Assembly: GCF_014649855.1 (NCBI RefSeq) | Contig: NZ_BMTV01000006.1 | Location: forward strand, 1-64,000 | Direction of reading: 5' to 3' | DNA length: 64,000 nucleotides | Source of the DNA: Streptomyces roseolus | Lineage (GTDB): Bacteria; Actinomycetota; Actinomycetes; Streptomycetales; Streptomycetaceae | In this document: positions 53,567-61,580 of the stretch, piece by piece | How the letters are laid out: each line of letters begins with the position of its first letter | How positions within the stretch are numbered: position 1 is the stretch's first letter | Notes under the pieces: model-generated | Seen by the model: only the letters and a program-made list of their open reading frames with translations | Told to the model about the DNA's origin: nothing | Database searches by the model: none | Translations under genes and position numbers: made by a program

Positions 53567-54312
53567 GGCAGAAGTCCTTCCAGTACGAGGACGAGGGCGA
53601 CGAGCCCCGCGAGGAGGCCGCCCGTCGCCGCGAGGAACGGGCGGGAGACGGGCGCCTCGGGCAGCAGGACCCGCAGGGTGCCGTCGTAACCGCGCCCGGC
53701 GAGTCCGGTCTGGAGCCGCTGCGCCCGGTCGAAGGCCCGCACGAACGAGGTCGCGCCGAGCCCCGCCAGCGAGCGCCACACCGCGGCCCGGGTCGTCGCC
53801 CCGAGCCGCGCCGCCTGCGCCTGCCGCACCTTGCCCTGCGCGTCGAGCAGCAGGAACACGATCCGGTACATCACCAGGGCCACGTCCACCACCGGCGCCG
53901 GCACCCCGGCCCGTACGAGCCGCGGCAGCACGTCCGACACCGGCGTGGTGAAGGCGAAGAGCAGCACGCCCAGCGAGGCCGACGCCGTCCGCAGCAGCAG
54001 CTCCCCGGCGTGCACCGGACCGTCCGGCGCCCAGGCGACGAGGCCACCGGGCCCGCCCACCGAGAACAGCAGCGGAACGGCGCCCGTGACGCAGAAGCCC
54101 AGCGGGATCCGGAAGGCCCGCCACAGCTGCCGGCCCGGCACGCCGGCCGGACCGAGCAGCACCGCGAGGGTGGCCGCGGCGACCAGCGGAGCCCCCGGCC
54201 AGGGCGGCAGGCACACCGCGCACAGCGTCAGGCCGAACCCGAGGACGGCCTTCTCCGCCGGATGGCGGCGGCGCCAGCGACTGCTGTGCGCCGCCGCGTC
54301 GATCGGCAGCAT
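53563..54312 (-). CDS. cbiQ: Cobalt ECF transporter transmembrane component CbiQ
   Basis: A 249-residue membrane protein with five to six hydrophobic segments. The coupling motifs that contact the ATPase are recognisable as AQAARLGA (about 165-172) and LAGRGYDG (about 208-215). It starts with MLPIDAAAHSSRWRRRHPAE, typical of actinobacterial CbiQ. It lies 6 nt after cbiN and overlaps cbiO by 4 nt. It joins CbiO to the CbiMN substrate-binding unit. Confidence 0.9.
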   Translation of the reverse strand: MLPIDAAAHSSRWRRRHPAEKAVLGFGLTLCAVCLPPWPGAPLVAAATLAVLLGPAGVPGRQLWRAFRIPLGFCVTGAVPLLFSVGGPGGLVAWAPDGPVHAGELLLRTASASLGVLLFAFTTPVSDVLPRLVRAGVPAPVVDVALVMYRIVFLLLDAQGKVRQAQAARLGATTRAAVWRSLAGLGATSFVRAFDRAQRLQTGLAGRGYDGTLRVLLPEAPVSRPFLAATGGLLAGLVALVLVLEGLLP

Positions 54313-54318
54313 CGGCGC

Positions 54319-54675
54319 CTACGCGTCCTTGTCCGCGTCCGCGGCGGGCGCGCCGCCCTCCGTACGGGCCGCCGCCCGCTCCTCGCCCTGCCGCCGCCCG
54401 CGCCGCAGCCCGAAGTAGTAGGCGAGGACACCGGCGCCGAGCGCCGCCTGGAGCGCGAACAGCGCCGACTCGATCTCACCGGACGGCGGCTCGTACAGCG
54501 GCGAGAACCACGGCTCGTAGTCCGGCTCGATCTCCGTGATCGCCGTCTCCGCCTCGGCGTCGGCGCCGGCGAACGGTTCCTCCTTGTGGTCGCCGAGCCC
54601 CAGCGCCAGCGGCAGCACGGCCAGCGCCGCCACCAGGAGGAGCAGCAGACCGTTGATCTTCGTGTTCCTGCTCAT
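54319..54675 (-). CDS. cbiN: Cobalt transporter accessory component CbiN
   Basis: A 118-residue protein with two transmembrane helices (about 8-27 and 70-90) and an extracytoplasmic loop between them carrying the CbiN signature PDYEPWFSPLYEPPSGEIES. The C-terminal tail is charged and longer than usual (GEERAAARTEGGAPAADADK). Its ATG overlaps the cbiM stop (TGATG). CbiN helps load cobalt into CbiM. Confidence 0.88.
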   Translation of the reverse strand: MSRNTKINGLLLLLVAALAVLPLALGLGDHKEEPFAGADAEAETAITEIEPDYEPWFSPLYEPPSGEIESALFALQAALGAGVLAYYFGLRRGRRQGEERAAARTEGGAPAADADKDA

Positions 54676-55373
54676 CACGCCGCCGCCTCCTCGCGCCGGT
54701 CCGCCGCCTTCGGCGCGGCGAGCACGCCGAGCCGCAGCAGGTCGCCCTTGCTGGACTGGGTGAGCAGCCGCATCACCAGGACGGTCAGCAGCCCCTCGCT
54801 CACCGCGAGCGGGATCTGCGTCACCGCGAAGATCCCGCCGAACTTGGCGAGCGAGCCCGCCACGCCGCTGCCCGGGTCGGGGAAGGCGAGGGCCAGCTGG
54901 ACGCTGGTCACGCAGTAGGTGGAGAGGTCGGCGACGAACGCGCCGGAGAACACCGCCGCCATCAGCGGCGCCCCGGCCCGCCGGACCAGCAGGTACGTGC
55001 CGTACCCGGCCCACGGTCCGACGATCGCCATCGAGAAGACGTTCGCGCCGAGCGTGGTCAGCCCGCCGTGGGCGAGCAGCAGCGCCTGGAACAGCAGGGT
55101 GATCGTGCCGAGCACCGCCATGATCGGCGGCCGGAACAGGATGGCGCCGAGCCCCGTGCCCGTCGGGTGGGAGCAACTGCCCGTCACCGACGGCAGTTTG
55201 AGGGCGGAGAGCACAAACGTGAAGGCGCCCGAGGCACCGAGCAGCAGGGTGGACTCGGGGTTGGCGCGCACCTCGCGGGTGAGCGCGCGGACGCCGTGGA
55301 CGACGAACGGAGCCGATGCGACGCCCCAGGCGGCCGCGTGGACGGGGGGCAGATACCCCTCGGCGATATGCAT
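54675..55373 (-). CDS. cbiM: Cobalt transporter substrate-binding component CbiM
   Basis: A 232-residue membrane protein with about seven hydrophobic segments. The N-terminus [17 protein letters not shown] is the metal-binding signature: Met1-His2 coordinate Co(II), and a further histidine lies in [13 protein letters not shown]. The start at 55373 is fixed by this conserved N-terminus; a longer frame from 55580 runs through a riboswitch and is not used. It heads cbiMNQO. The ribosome site GGAGAGGG sits in a hairpin (GGAGA-GGG-TCTCC), fitting translational control by the upstream cobalamin riboswitch. Confidence 0.92.
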   Translation of the reverse strand: MHIAEGYLPPVHAAAWGVASAPFVVHGVRALTREVRANPESTLLLGASGAFTFVLSALKLPSVTGSCSHPTGTGLGAILFRPPIMAVLGTITLLFQALLLAHGGLTTLGANVFSMAIVGPWAGYGTYLLVRRAGAPLMAAVFSGAFVADLSTYCVTSVQLALAFPDPGSGVAGSLAKFGGIFAVTQIPLAVSEGLLTVLVMRLLTQSSKGDLLRLGVLAAPKAADRREEAAA

Positions 55374-55377
55374 GATC

Positions 55378-55391
55378 GGGAGACCCTCTCC
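55378..55391 (-). promoter_or_regulatory. Hairpin enclosing the cbiM ribosome-binding site
   Basis: On the minus strand GGAGA-GGG-TCTCC forms a short stem that contains the Shine-Dalgarno sequence, 4-5 nt before the ATG. Together with the riboswitch upstream it can act as the expression platform. Confidence 0.55.
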
Positions 55392-55404
55392 AGCACCTCG
55401 TGGA

Positions 55405-55585
55405 TGGACAACGCGCCCTGGCCGGTCTCCTGGCTGACGGTAGTGCCGCCCGACTCCGCCTTCCCACCCCGCGACGGTCTCCCGCGGCGGAACAGTGGCT
55501 TCCCCGAGGGGATGGAGCCGGACCTCCCGATCACAGTGGCGAGGGCCGCACCGGTACTGCACCGGTTTCCCGAACACCAAGGCCC
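55405..55585 (-). promoter_or_regulatory. Cobalamin riboswitch
   Basis: Read on the minus strand, the element begins near GGTGTTCGGGAAACCGGTG, continues with the core CGCCACTGTGA, then AAGCC, and ends in the B12 box CAGCCAGGAGACCGGCC (55436-55420). These are the conserved blocks of cobalamin riboswitches. When adenosylcobalamin is abundant, expression of cbiMNQO should fall. Confidence 0.9.
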
Positions 55586-55591
55586 TGTGAC

Positions 55592-55619
55592 ATTAGTGTG
55601 TTGACCTGCTTCATCACAA
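55592..55619 (-). promoter_or_regulatory. Predicted promoter of cbiMNQO
   Basis: TTGTGA (55619-55614) and ACTAAT (55597-55592) on the minus strand are 16 bp apart, just upstream of the riboswitch, so transcription would begin close to 55585. Confidence 0.5.
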
Positions 55620-55668
55620 TGCGGGGTCGGTCACTCGCGCTCCGGAACGCCGATCCGGCGCCCGACGC

Positions 55669-56484
55669 TCAGCCCTGCGCCCGCACCGACAGCTCCTGCC
55701 AGTCGGCCCAGGTCTCGAGACGGTCGGCGTAGACCTGCGGCAGCATCTCGTTGCCCTGGGTGCCGAGGAAGACGCGCAGCGGCGGGGCGTCCGAGTCGAC
55801 GACCTCCAGCAGCGCCCGGCCGGCGGCGGCCGGGTCGCCGAGGTCCAGCGCCGCGGTGAAGGCGCCGAGCGCCTCGCGGACGCCGTCGTACGCCGGGATC
55901 GGCTCCGACCGGACGGCCGAGGGGCCGCCCCAGTCGGTGGCGTACGCGCCCGGCTCGACCAGCGTGACCTTGATGCCGAGGCCCGAGACCTCCTGCGCCA
56001 GCGACTCGGTCAGCCCCTCCAGCGCCCACTTCGACGCGTGGTAGCCACCGACCAGCGGCCAGGCCGCGACGCCGCCGGTGGAGGAGATCTGCACGATGTG
56101 CCCGCCGCCCTGCTCGCGCAGGTGCGGCAGCACGGCCTGGGTCACCCAGAGGGCCCCGAAGAGGTTGGTCTCCAGCTGGTCGCGCAGCGCGCGCTCGGTC
56201 AGCTCCTCCACGGCGCCGAACAGGCCGTACCCGGCGTTGTTGACGACCACGTCGAGCCGGCCGAAGTGCTCCCTGGCCCGCCCGACGGCCGCGAACACCG
56301 CCTCCTTGTCGGTCACGTCCAGGGGCAGGGCGAGCACCGCGTCGCCGTACCGCTCCGACAGGTCGGAGAGGCTTCCCGCGTCGCGGGCGGTGGCGGCGAC
56401 CCGGTCCCCGCGGGACAGGGCGGCCTCGACGAACCGCCGGCCGAAGCCGCGCGACGAACCGGTGACGAACCAGACCTTGCTCAT
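55669..56484 (-). CDS. Short-chain dehydrogenase/reductase
   Basis: A 271-residue classical SDR. NAD(P) binding is shown by FVTGSSRGFGRRF (about 6-18), with LDVVVNNAGYG (about 77-87) and the catalytic serine in ISSTGG plus Y-x3-K in GYHASKWALEGL (about 148-159). The C-terminal LGTQGNEMLPQVYADRLETW is typical of the oxidoreductase subgroup often paired with AraC regulators. The ATG at 56484 is chosen because GGAGA lies 6 nt upstream; an ATG 12 nt earlier is less well placed. Divergent from the AraC gene, with about 200 bp between. Confidence 0.87.
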   Translation of the reverse strand: MSKVWFVTGSSRGFGRRFVEAALSRGDRVAATARDAGSLSDLSERYGDAVLALPLDVTDKEAVFAAVGRAREHFGRLDVVVNNAGYGLFGAVEELTERALRDQLETNLFGALWVTQAVLPHLREQGGGHIVQISSTGGVAAWPLVGGYHASKWALEGLTESLAQEVSGLGIKVTLVEPGAYATDWGGPSAVRSEPIPAYDGVREALGAFTAALDLGDPAAAGRALLEVVDSDAPPLRVFLGTQGNEMLPQVYADRLETWADWQELSVRAQG

Positions 56485-56683
56485 GGGTGTCTCCATCGAA
56501 TCGGTAGGGGCTCCGGGACTTCGCGGTCGGCGGGGCCGGATGCCGGGCGGTGCTCTCGCGCCCCGCCTCGGGCTCCACCCTAGGAAGCCGCGAACAGACG
56601 ATCCATGACGGAGGATCTCGGATTTTTGCCCATGCGTCTCATCCACTCCTACGGAAAGTGGGTTCTCGCCTACGCTCCCCGCC

Positions 56684-57628
56684 ATGGACGTACTCGCCGA
56701 CATCATGGCCGCGACCCGGTTCACCGGGGTGCTCCTCAACCAGCTGCGCTCCGGCCGGCCCGACTGGGGCTGCGGGATCGCGCCCATGCCCACCGCGGGC
56801 TTCCACCTGGTCGCCGAGGGCGTCTGCTGGCTACGCGTACCCGGCCGGGCACCGCTGCGGCTCGTCCCCGGCGACCTGGTGCTGCTGCCGCACGGCGACC
56901 CGCACGAGCTGACGGGCACCCCCGAGGCGGTCGCCGTGGCCTATCCGGACCTGGAGGCGGCCCATCCGCCGGGCCGCGAGGGCGTCGTCGACCTCGGCGG
57001 CGACGGACCGGTGGTGCGCGTCGTGTGCGGCAAGTTCGCCCACGAGGGCACGGCCGGACGGCACCCCGTCCTGGCCGCCCTGCCCCGGGTCGTCCACCTC
57101 CCCGGCATGAGCGCCGACCCCGAACTCCAGGCCACCGTAAGGCTGATGATGGCGGAGACCACCCGCCGTCGCCCGGGTGCGCAGGCCCTCGCGACGAGGC
57201 TCACCGACGTGCTGTTCGTGCAGGCGGTCCGCGCCTGGCTGGAGCGCGGCGCCGACGGAGAACCGGGGGAGCCCTCCTGGCTGACGGCCCTGCGCGACCC
57301 CCGGATCGGGACCTCGCTCTCCCTGATGCACGAGGAGCCGCAGCGCGCGTGGACGGTGGAGGGCCTGGCCCGCGCCGTGACCATGTCCCGGGCCGCGTTC
57401 GCCCGCCGGTTCAAGGACCTCGTCGGCAGCACCCCGCTCGCCTACCTGGCCGAGCTGCGCGTCGACCTGGCCGCCCGCCTCCTCCGCGACACCGACTCCC
57501 CGGTCGGCGACATCGCCCGATCGGTCGGCTACGCCTCCGAGTTCGCCTTCTCCCGGGCCTTCTCCCGCCGGCACGGCCTCCCCCCGGGCCGCTACCGCCG
57601 TCACGTACCCGCTCCGGTGGGCACGTGA
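56684..57628 (+). CDS. AraC family regulator with cupin_6 ligand domain
   Basis: A 314-residue regulator. The N-terminal cupin_6 domain covers about 1-180 (LRLVPGDLVLLPHGDPHEL); two helix-turn-helix units lie in the C-terminal 100 residues (WTVEGLARAVTMSRAAFARR, then GDIARSVGYASEFAFSRAF). Such genes are often divergent to an SDR gene that they activate, as here. The ATG at 56684 has TACGCT 7 nt upstream and no ribosome site, so it may be leaderless. The inducer is unknown. Confidence 0.88.
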   Translation: MDVLADIMAATRFTGVLLNQLRSGRPDWGCGIAPMPTAGFHLVAEGVCWLRVPGRAPLRLVPGDLVLLPHGDPHELTGTPEAVAVAYPDLEAAHPPGREGVVDLGGDGPVVRVVCGKFAHEGTAGRHPVLAALPRVVHLPGMSADPELQATVRLMMAETTRRRPGAQALATRLTDVLFVQAVRAWLERGADGEPGEPSWLTALRDPRIGTSLSLMHEEPQRAWTVEGLARAVTMSRAAFARRFKDLVGSTPLAYLAELRVDLAARLLRDTDSPVGDIARSVGYASEFAFSRAFSRRHGLPPGRYRRHVPAPVGT

Positions 57629-57670
57629 CGGCGGATGTGCGACGAGGCGGCGCGGGCCGGCCCTCGCGGG

Positions 57671-58078
57671 TCAGACCTTGCGGTAGCCGTACGCCTCCGA
57701 AGCGGCGGCGGCGACCGCGTCGAGGTCGCCGCCGGCGCTCGCCGTCACCAGGGCGGCCACCGCGCCCTCGACGAAGGGGGCGTCCACGAGCCGGGCCCCC
57801 GCCGGGAGTTCGTCGCCCTCCGCGAGGAGTGCCTTCACCGTGAGGACCGCGCTGCCCAGGTCCACCAGGAGCGCCACCCCGGCGCCCGCGTCGACGGCCT
57901 CCGCCGCCGCGGCGATCAGCCCGGAGCTCGTCCCCAGACCGCCGTCGGGGAGGCCGCCGGCCGCGGCGACCGGCGCCAGGTCGCCGCCGCCCGCGAGCCC
58001 GCGGGCCAGCTCCGCGACGGCGTCGGCGACGGCCGCGCTGTGCGAGACCAGCACGATCCCGACCCTGCCCCCGCTCAT
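57671..58078 (-). CDS. dhaM: Dihydroxyacetone kinase phosphotransfer subunit DhaM
   Basis: A 135-residue EIIA-mannose-type domain. The phosphorylated histidine is H13 in LVSHSAAVADAV, and DLGSAVLTVKALL is the family's second signature. It carries only the EIIA domain, without the HPr and EI domains fused in E. coli, so it must receive phosphate from general PTS proteins encoded elsewhere. It hands phosphate to DhaL-bound ADP. Its ATG overlaps the dhaL stop (ATGA); it is the last gene of dhaKLM. Confidence 0.9.
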   Translation of the reverse strand: MSGGRVGIVLVSHSAAVADAVAELARGLAGGGDLAPVAAAGGLPDGGLGTSSGLIAAAAEAVDAGAGVALLVDLGSAVLTVKALLAEGDELPAGARLVDAPFVEGAVAALVTASAGGDLDAVAAAASEAYGYRKV

Positions 58079-58686
58079 CCGGCCGCCGCCTCCTCCAGGG
58101 CCGCGAACAGCAGCACCGAGGACGTCGCCCCCGGATCCCGGTGCCCGACCGACCGTTCGCCGAGATAGCTGGCCCGGCCCTTGCGGGCGCGCAGCGGCAC
58201 GGTCGCGAGCGCGCCCGCCTCCGCCGCGGACCGCGCGGCGGCGAACGACTCGCGCAGCGCCTCCACGGCCGGTGTCAGCGCGTCCAGCATCGTCTTGTCG
58301 CCCGGGACCGCCCCGCCGAGCCGCCCGACCGCCGCGACCCCGGCGGCCAGCGCGTCGGCCAGCTCCGCCCGCGAGACCTCGCCGGCCTCGCCGAGCGCCT
58401 TCCCGGCCCGCCGCAGCAACGTCCCGTACAACGGCCCCGAGGCCCCGCCCACGGTCGCGATCAGCAGCCCGCCGGCGGTGACGAGGACCGCGCCCGGCGT
58501 CGCGGGCGGCTCCTTGGCCAGGGCCTCGGCCACGGCGGCGAACCCGCGCTTCAGATTGGCCCCGTGGTCCGCGTCGCCGATCGCCGCGTCCAGGTCGGTG
58601 AGCCGTCCGGCCTCCCGCTCCACGGCCGCCGCGACGCCGTCCATCCACCGCACCGCGAAAGCGGCGCCGTACGTCTCCGTGCTCAT
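58075..58686 (-). CDS. dhaL: Dihydroxyacetone kinase ADP-binding subunit DhaL
   Basis: A 203-residue all-helical protein. The Mg-ADP ligands are in AIGDADHGANLKRGF (about 36-50), and GGASGPLYGTLLRR and GDKTMLDALTPA are family signatures. In PTS-type kinases ADP stays bound and is re-phosphorylated by DhaM, then phosphorylates dihydroxyacetone held by DhaK. It lies 7 nt after dhaK and overlaps dhaM by 4 nt. Confidence 0.93.
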   Translation of the reverse strand: MSTETYGAAFAVRWMDGVAAAVEREAGRLTDLDAAIGDADHGANLKRGFAAVAEALAKEPPATPGAVLVTAGGLLIATVGGASGPLYGTLLRRAGKALGEAGEVSRAELADALAAGVAAVGRLGGAVPGDKTMLDALTPAVEALRESFAAARSAAEAGALATVPLRARKGRASYLGERSVGHRDPGATSSVLLFAALEEAAAG

Positions 58687-58693
58687 CGCCCGC

Positions 58694-59680
58694 TCACCGT
58701 CCCCAGCGCAGCGCGGGGGTGGCCACCGGCGCGTCCCACAACCGCAGCAGCTCCTCGTCGGCGGCGCACACGGTCACCGAGCAGCCCGCCATGTCGAGCG
58801 ACGTCACGTAGTTCCCGACCAGCGTGCGGGCCACCGGCACCCGCCGGGCGTCCAGCACGCGCCGCACCTCCGCGTTGAACCCGTACAGCTCCAGGAGCGG
58901 CGTCCCGCCCATCCCGTTCACCAGCAGCAGCACCGGGTCCGAGGGCCGCAGGTCGTCCAGGACGGCGTCGACGGCGACCTCGGCGATCTCCCCCGCGGTC
59001 ATCATCCCGCGCCGCTCCCGCCCCGGCTCCCCGTGGATGCCGACCCCCAACTCCAGCTCGCCCGGCGGCAGATCGAAGGTCGGGCCGCCCTTCGCGGGCG
59101 TGCTGCACGCGCTCAGCGCCACCCCGAACGACCGCGACCGCGTCACCACCCGCCGCGCCAGCGCCTCCACCCGCTCCAGCGGCGCGCCCTCCTCGGCCGC
59201 CGCCCCCGCGATCTTCTCCACGAACAGCGTGGCCCCGGTCCCGCGCCGCCCCGCCGTGTACAGACTGTCCGTCACGGCCACGTCGTCGTCCACGAGCACC
59301 TTGGCGACCTGGATGCCCTCGTCCTCGGCGAGCTCGGCGGCCATCTCGAAGTTCAGCACGTCCCCGGTGTAGTTCTTCACCACGAACAACACCCCGGCCC
59401 CACTGTCCACGGCCGCCGCCGCCCGCACCATCTGCGTCGGCACCGGCGACGTGAACACCTCCCCGGGGCAGGCCCCGTCCAGCATCCCCGGCCCCACGAA
59501 CCCCGCGTGCAACGGCTCGTGCCCCGAACCGCCCCCCGAGACCAGCGCCACCTTCCCCGCGACCGGCGCGTCCCGCCGCACCACCACCCGCTGCTCGACG
59601 TCCACGGTCAACTCCGGATGAGCCGCGGCGAGCCCCCGCAGCCCATCGGCCACGACGCTCTCCGGCACATTGATCAGCAT
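58694..59680 (-). CDS. dhaK: Dihydroxyacetone kinase substrate-binding subunit DhaK
   Basis: A 328-residue protein. Dihydroxyacetone is bound covalently by His216 in GIHGEPG, with His54 in SGGGSGHEP assisting; KNYTGDVLNFE (about 102-112) completes the site. All catalytic features are intact. The ATG at 59680 (MLINVPESVV) is taken as start; a TTG two codons upstream (59686) stands at a better distance, 6 nt, from GAGGAG and may be the real one. It opens the dhaKLM operon; no DhaR-type regulator is adjacent. Confidence 0.92.
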   Translation of the reverse strand: MLINVPESVVADGLRGLAAAHPELTVDVEQRVVVRRDAPVAGKVALVSGGGSGHEPLHAGFVGPGMLDGACPGEVFTSPVPTQMVRAAAAVDSGAGVLFVVKNYTGDVLNFEMAAELAEDEGIQVAKVLVDDDVAVTDSLYTAGRRGTGATLFVEKIAGAAAEEGAPLERVEALARRVVTRSRSFGVALSACSTPAKGGPTFDLPPGELELGVGIHGEPGRERRGMMTAGEIAEVAVDAVLDDLRPSDPVLLLVNGMGGTPLLELYGFNAEVRRVLDARRVPVARTLVGNYVTSLDMAGCSVTVCAADEELLRLWDAPVATPALRWGR

Positions 59681-59686
59681 TCTCAA

Positions 59687-60210
59687 CGGTGTCTCCTCGC
59701 GAGGCTGGAAGATGGGCCCGTGGCCTGTGCTTTCGCAGGTCAACGGCTGCGCGTGGGAAAGTCGACCCGGGCGGTTCACGGCGGTCGGGGGCGGCTTCCG
59801 CCGGTACGGACGCCGAGTGGACGCCGACTCCGGTGACGGTGCGTCAGATGCGGAACCTCCTCGACTTGGACGGGTCCGACCGGTCCCTGTGGGCAGTATC
59901 GGCCTTGCGGCGGCGAAGGTCACGCAGATCCGGCGGACGCTCGCCCACGGGTGGGGCACGTGGGGCGGTCGTCGACGCCTGTGCGGGCCCGGCACAGGTC
60001 GCCCACCGGGGGACGCCGGCGCACCACCGCCCAGGAGATCGTGGGGGACCCGGAGGCGGAAGGGCACCCCCGTACCGAGGGGGCGTCGGCACGGGCGTCG
60101 AGGCGCGGGCGGCCCTGGACGCGGCCACCGGAGCGGCGTGTCAGATCGAGAGCGCTGCGTGGTCAAGGAGGTGAACCAGCACCGTCCTCGTCCAGCAGAA
60201 GGAGCTTCCC
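59687..60210. other. Intergenic region with no gene recognised
   Basis: About 520 bp upstream of dhaK and of the DoxX-like gene. It must hold the dhaKLM promoter, but no clear -35/-10 pair or palindrome stands out. Frames here have weak codon bias; a stretch ending near 60174 (AALDAATGAACQIESAAW) may be the relic of a gene, without a recognisable family. Confidence 0.4.
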
Positions 60211-60567
60211 GTGTTCGCCACCTATGTCGTGATCACCGTCCTCACCTCGGTCGTCAACGGTTCGGCCGCCGTCGCCAACCTCATCGGCCACGACTGTCCG
60301 AAGAGTCAGGCGGACAAGCTGGGCGTCCCCCGGTCCTGGACGCGTCCGCTCGGCATCGTGCCGGCCCTGGGGGCCGCGGGGCTGGTGGCCGGGTTCGCCG
60401 TGCCCCTGCTCGGCAGGGCCGCGGCCGTCGGCCTCGTGCTGTACTTCCTCGGTGCGCTGTGGGCCCACCTCCGGATCGGCGACCGCCGGCTGGGCGTATG
60501 GGCCGTCTTCTTCTGCCTGCCCGTCGCCGCGCTGGCCGTGAACCTGGCCCACCACGGCACCTGGTGA
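60211..60567 (+). CDS. DoxX-like small membrane protein
   Basis: A 118-residue protein with four hydrophobic helices, beginning MFATYVVITVLTSVVNGSAA and containing LGVPRSWTRPLGIVPALGAAGL, the conserved loop of DoxX-like/DUF4267-type proteins (shown here for recognition of the family). The function of this family is poorly known; some members help membrane redox balance. The GTG at 60211 follows AAGGAGC by 5 nt. A hairpin terminator follows at 60597-60615. It is convergent with the MerR gene. Confidence 0.75.
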   Translation: MFATYVVITVLTSVVNGSAAVANLIGHDCPKSQADKLGVPRSWTRPLGIVPALGAAGLVAGFAVPLLGRAAAVGLVLYFLGALWAHLRIGDRRLGVWAVFFCLPVAALAVNLAHHGTW

Positions 60568-60596
60568 CCGGACCACGACCGGAGAGGGACCGCCCT

Positions 60597-60615
60597 CCGG
60601 CCCGATCCGGGCCGG
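60597..60615. terminator. Terminator hairpin after the DoxX-like gene
   Basis: CCGGCCCG (60597-60604) pairs with CGGGCCGG (60608-60615) around a 3-nt loop, 30 nt after the stop. The rest of the gap to 60743 contains a GGACGGGA-type short repeat near 60637-60665. Confidence 0.6.
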
Positions 60616-60742
60616 TACGCCCGGGCCGGGACCACTCTGGACGGGAGCGGACGGGAACGGACGGGTCAGCCGGGGCGGTGCCCCGGACGGGACGCGTACG
60701 GCGACCGCACCGCGCACGCGCTGGGTCCCCGGTGAGCGGAAG

Positions 60743-61156
60743 CTAGCGGCGGGTGGCCGGAGCGTCCTGCTCCAGGCGGGCGCCCAGCGTCTCGGCGAAG
60801 TCCTCGGCCCGGGCCAGCTGGACGCGGAGCTTCTCCACCTGCTCGGCGGCGGCCCGCCGGTAGGTCCGTACGCGCTCCAGCAGCGCTTCGCGCTCGTCGG
60901 GGGCGAGGTCGGCGTCACCGTCGAGGCGGTCGGTGGCGTCCAGGAGGTCGCGCATCTGGTCCAGGGTGAAGCCGAGGGGCTTCATGCGGCGGATGACCAT
61001 GAGGCGGGCGACGTCGGTCTCGGTGTAGAGGCGGAAGCCTCCCTGGGAGCGGGCGGAGGGGGCGACCAGGCCGGTCTCCTCGTAGTGGCGGATGGTGCGC
61101 AGGGACAGTTCCGTCCGCGCGGCGACCTCGCCGATCTGCATGTGCTTGTCGTCCAT
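60743..61156 (-). CDS. MerR family transcriptional regulator
   Basis: A 137-residue MerR regulator: helix-turn-helix and wing at about 6-75 (MQIGEVAARTELSLRTIRHY, then GGFRLYTETDVARLMVIRRM), a dimerisation coiled coil at about 85-125. No conserved metal-binding cysteines follow, so it is not a metal sensor of the classical type. The start is ATG at 61156, with ATG at 61141 (MQIGEV) as alternative. It is divergent from the SulP transporter, and a 24-bp near-perfect palindrome between them is a likely operator. Confidence 0.88.
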   Translation of the reverse strand: MDDKHMQIGEVAARTELSLRTIRHYEETGLVAPSARSQGGFRLYTETDVARLMVIRRMKPLGFTLDQMRDLLDATDRLDGDADLAPDEREALLERVRTYRRAAAEQVEKLRVQLARAEDFAETLGARLEQDAPATRR

Positions 61157-61212
61157 GGCCGCGTCCCTGGCCCTTCTTCCGTAGCGGGCCGCGTCCGCGC
61201 CACCTCGCCGAT

Positions 61213-61236
61213 CTCTACTCTAACGTTAGGGTAGAG
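61213..61236. promoter_or_regulatory. 24-bp inverted repeat, probable MerR operator
   Basis: The arms CTCTACTCTAAC and GTTAGGGTAGAG (61213-61224, 61225-61236) are reverse complements except at one position, centred on AACGTT. It lies 57 bp upstream of the MerR start and about 345 bp upstream of the SulP start. TAGAGT hexamers at both ends can act as -10 boxes. Confidence 0.65.
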
Positions 61237-61580
61237 TTGCCGGTGAGGGTGGTCGGACCGCCCCGCTGTTGCCGCTTCCGGGGCCGATGGCGCTCCCGGC
61301 GAAGATCCGATTCTTGCAGGAGAGAGGGCGTGCGCGAGCCCATGACGCCGACCGCCGCCGCCTGCCCGCCGTGACTCTTCGTCCCTCGACGTGAGCCGCC
61401 GGACGGCCCGTGTGCGTTTCCGCCTCGCGTCCGTCCTCAACGACTCCCGGCCCCGCTGTCCGGGCCGTCCGCGGGGTGCCGCCCCGGCCCCCGTGTCTCC
61501 TTTCCGTACGCCCCGCCCTGCCCTGCCGTGAGGGGTGTGCCCGAGTACGACAGGTACGCGTCTCCTTGTCTTCTGCTGCT

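Noticed and set aside
54676..55580. A 301-residue form of CbiM starting at 55580
   Set aside because: The first ~69 codons are the cobalamin riboswitch; the conserved [11 protein letters not shown]-terminus fixes the start at 55373.
55585..55593. CTGTGACAT, matching the hydroxyproline operator core at 8 of 9 bases
   Set aside because: It lies at the cobalt transporter promoter, lacks the TTACT extension shared by the two best sites, and has no functional link. It shows that single-core matches can occur by chance or through another regulator.
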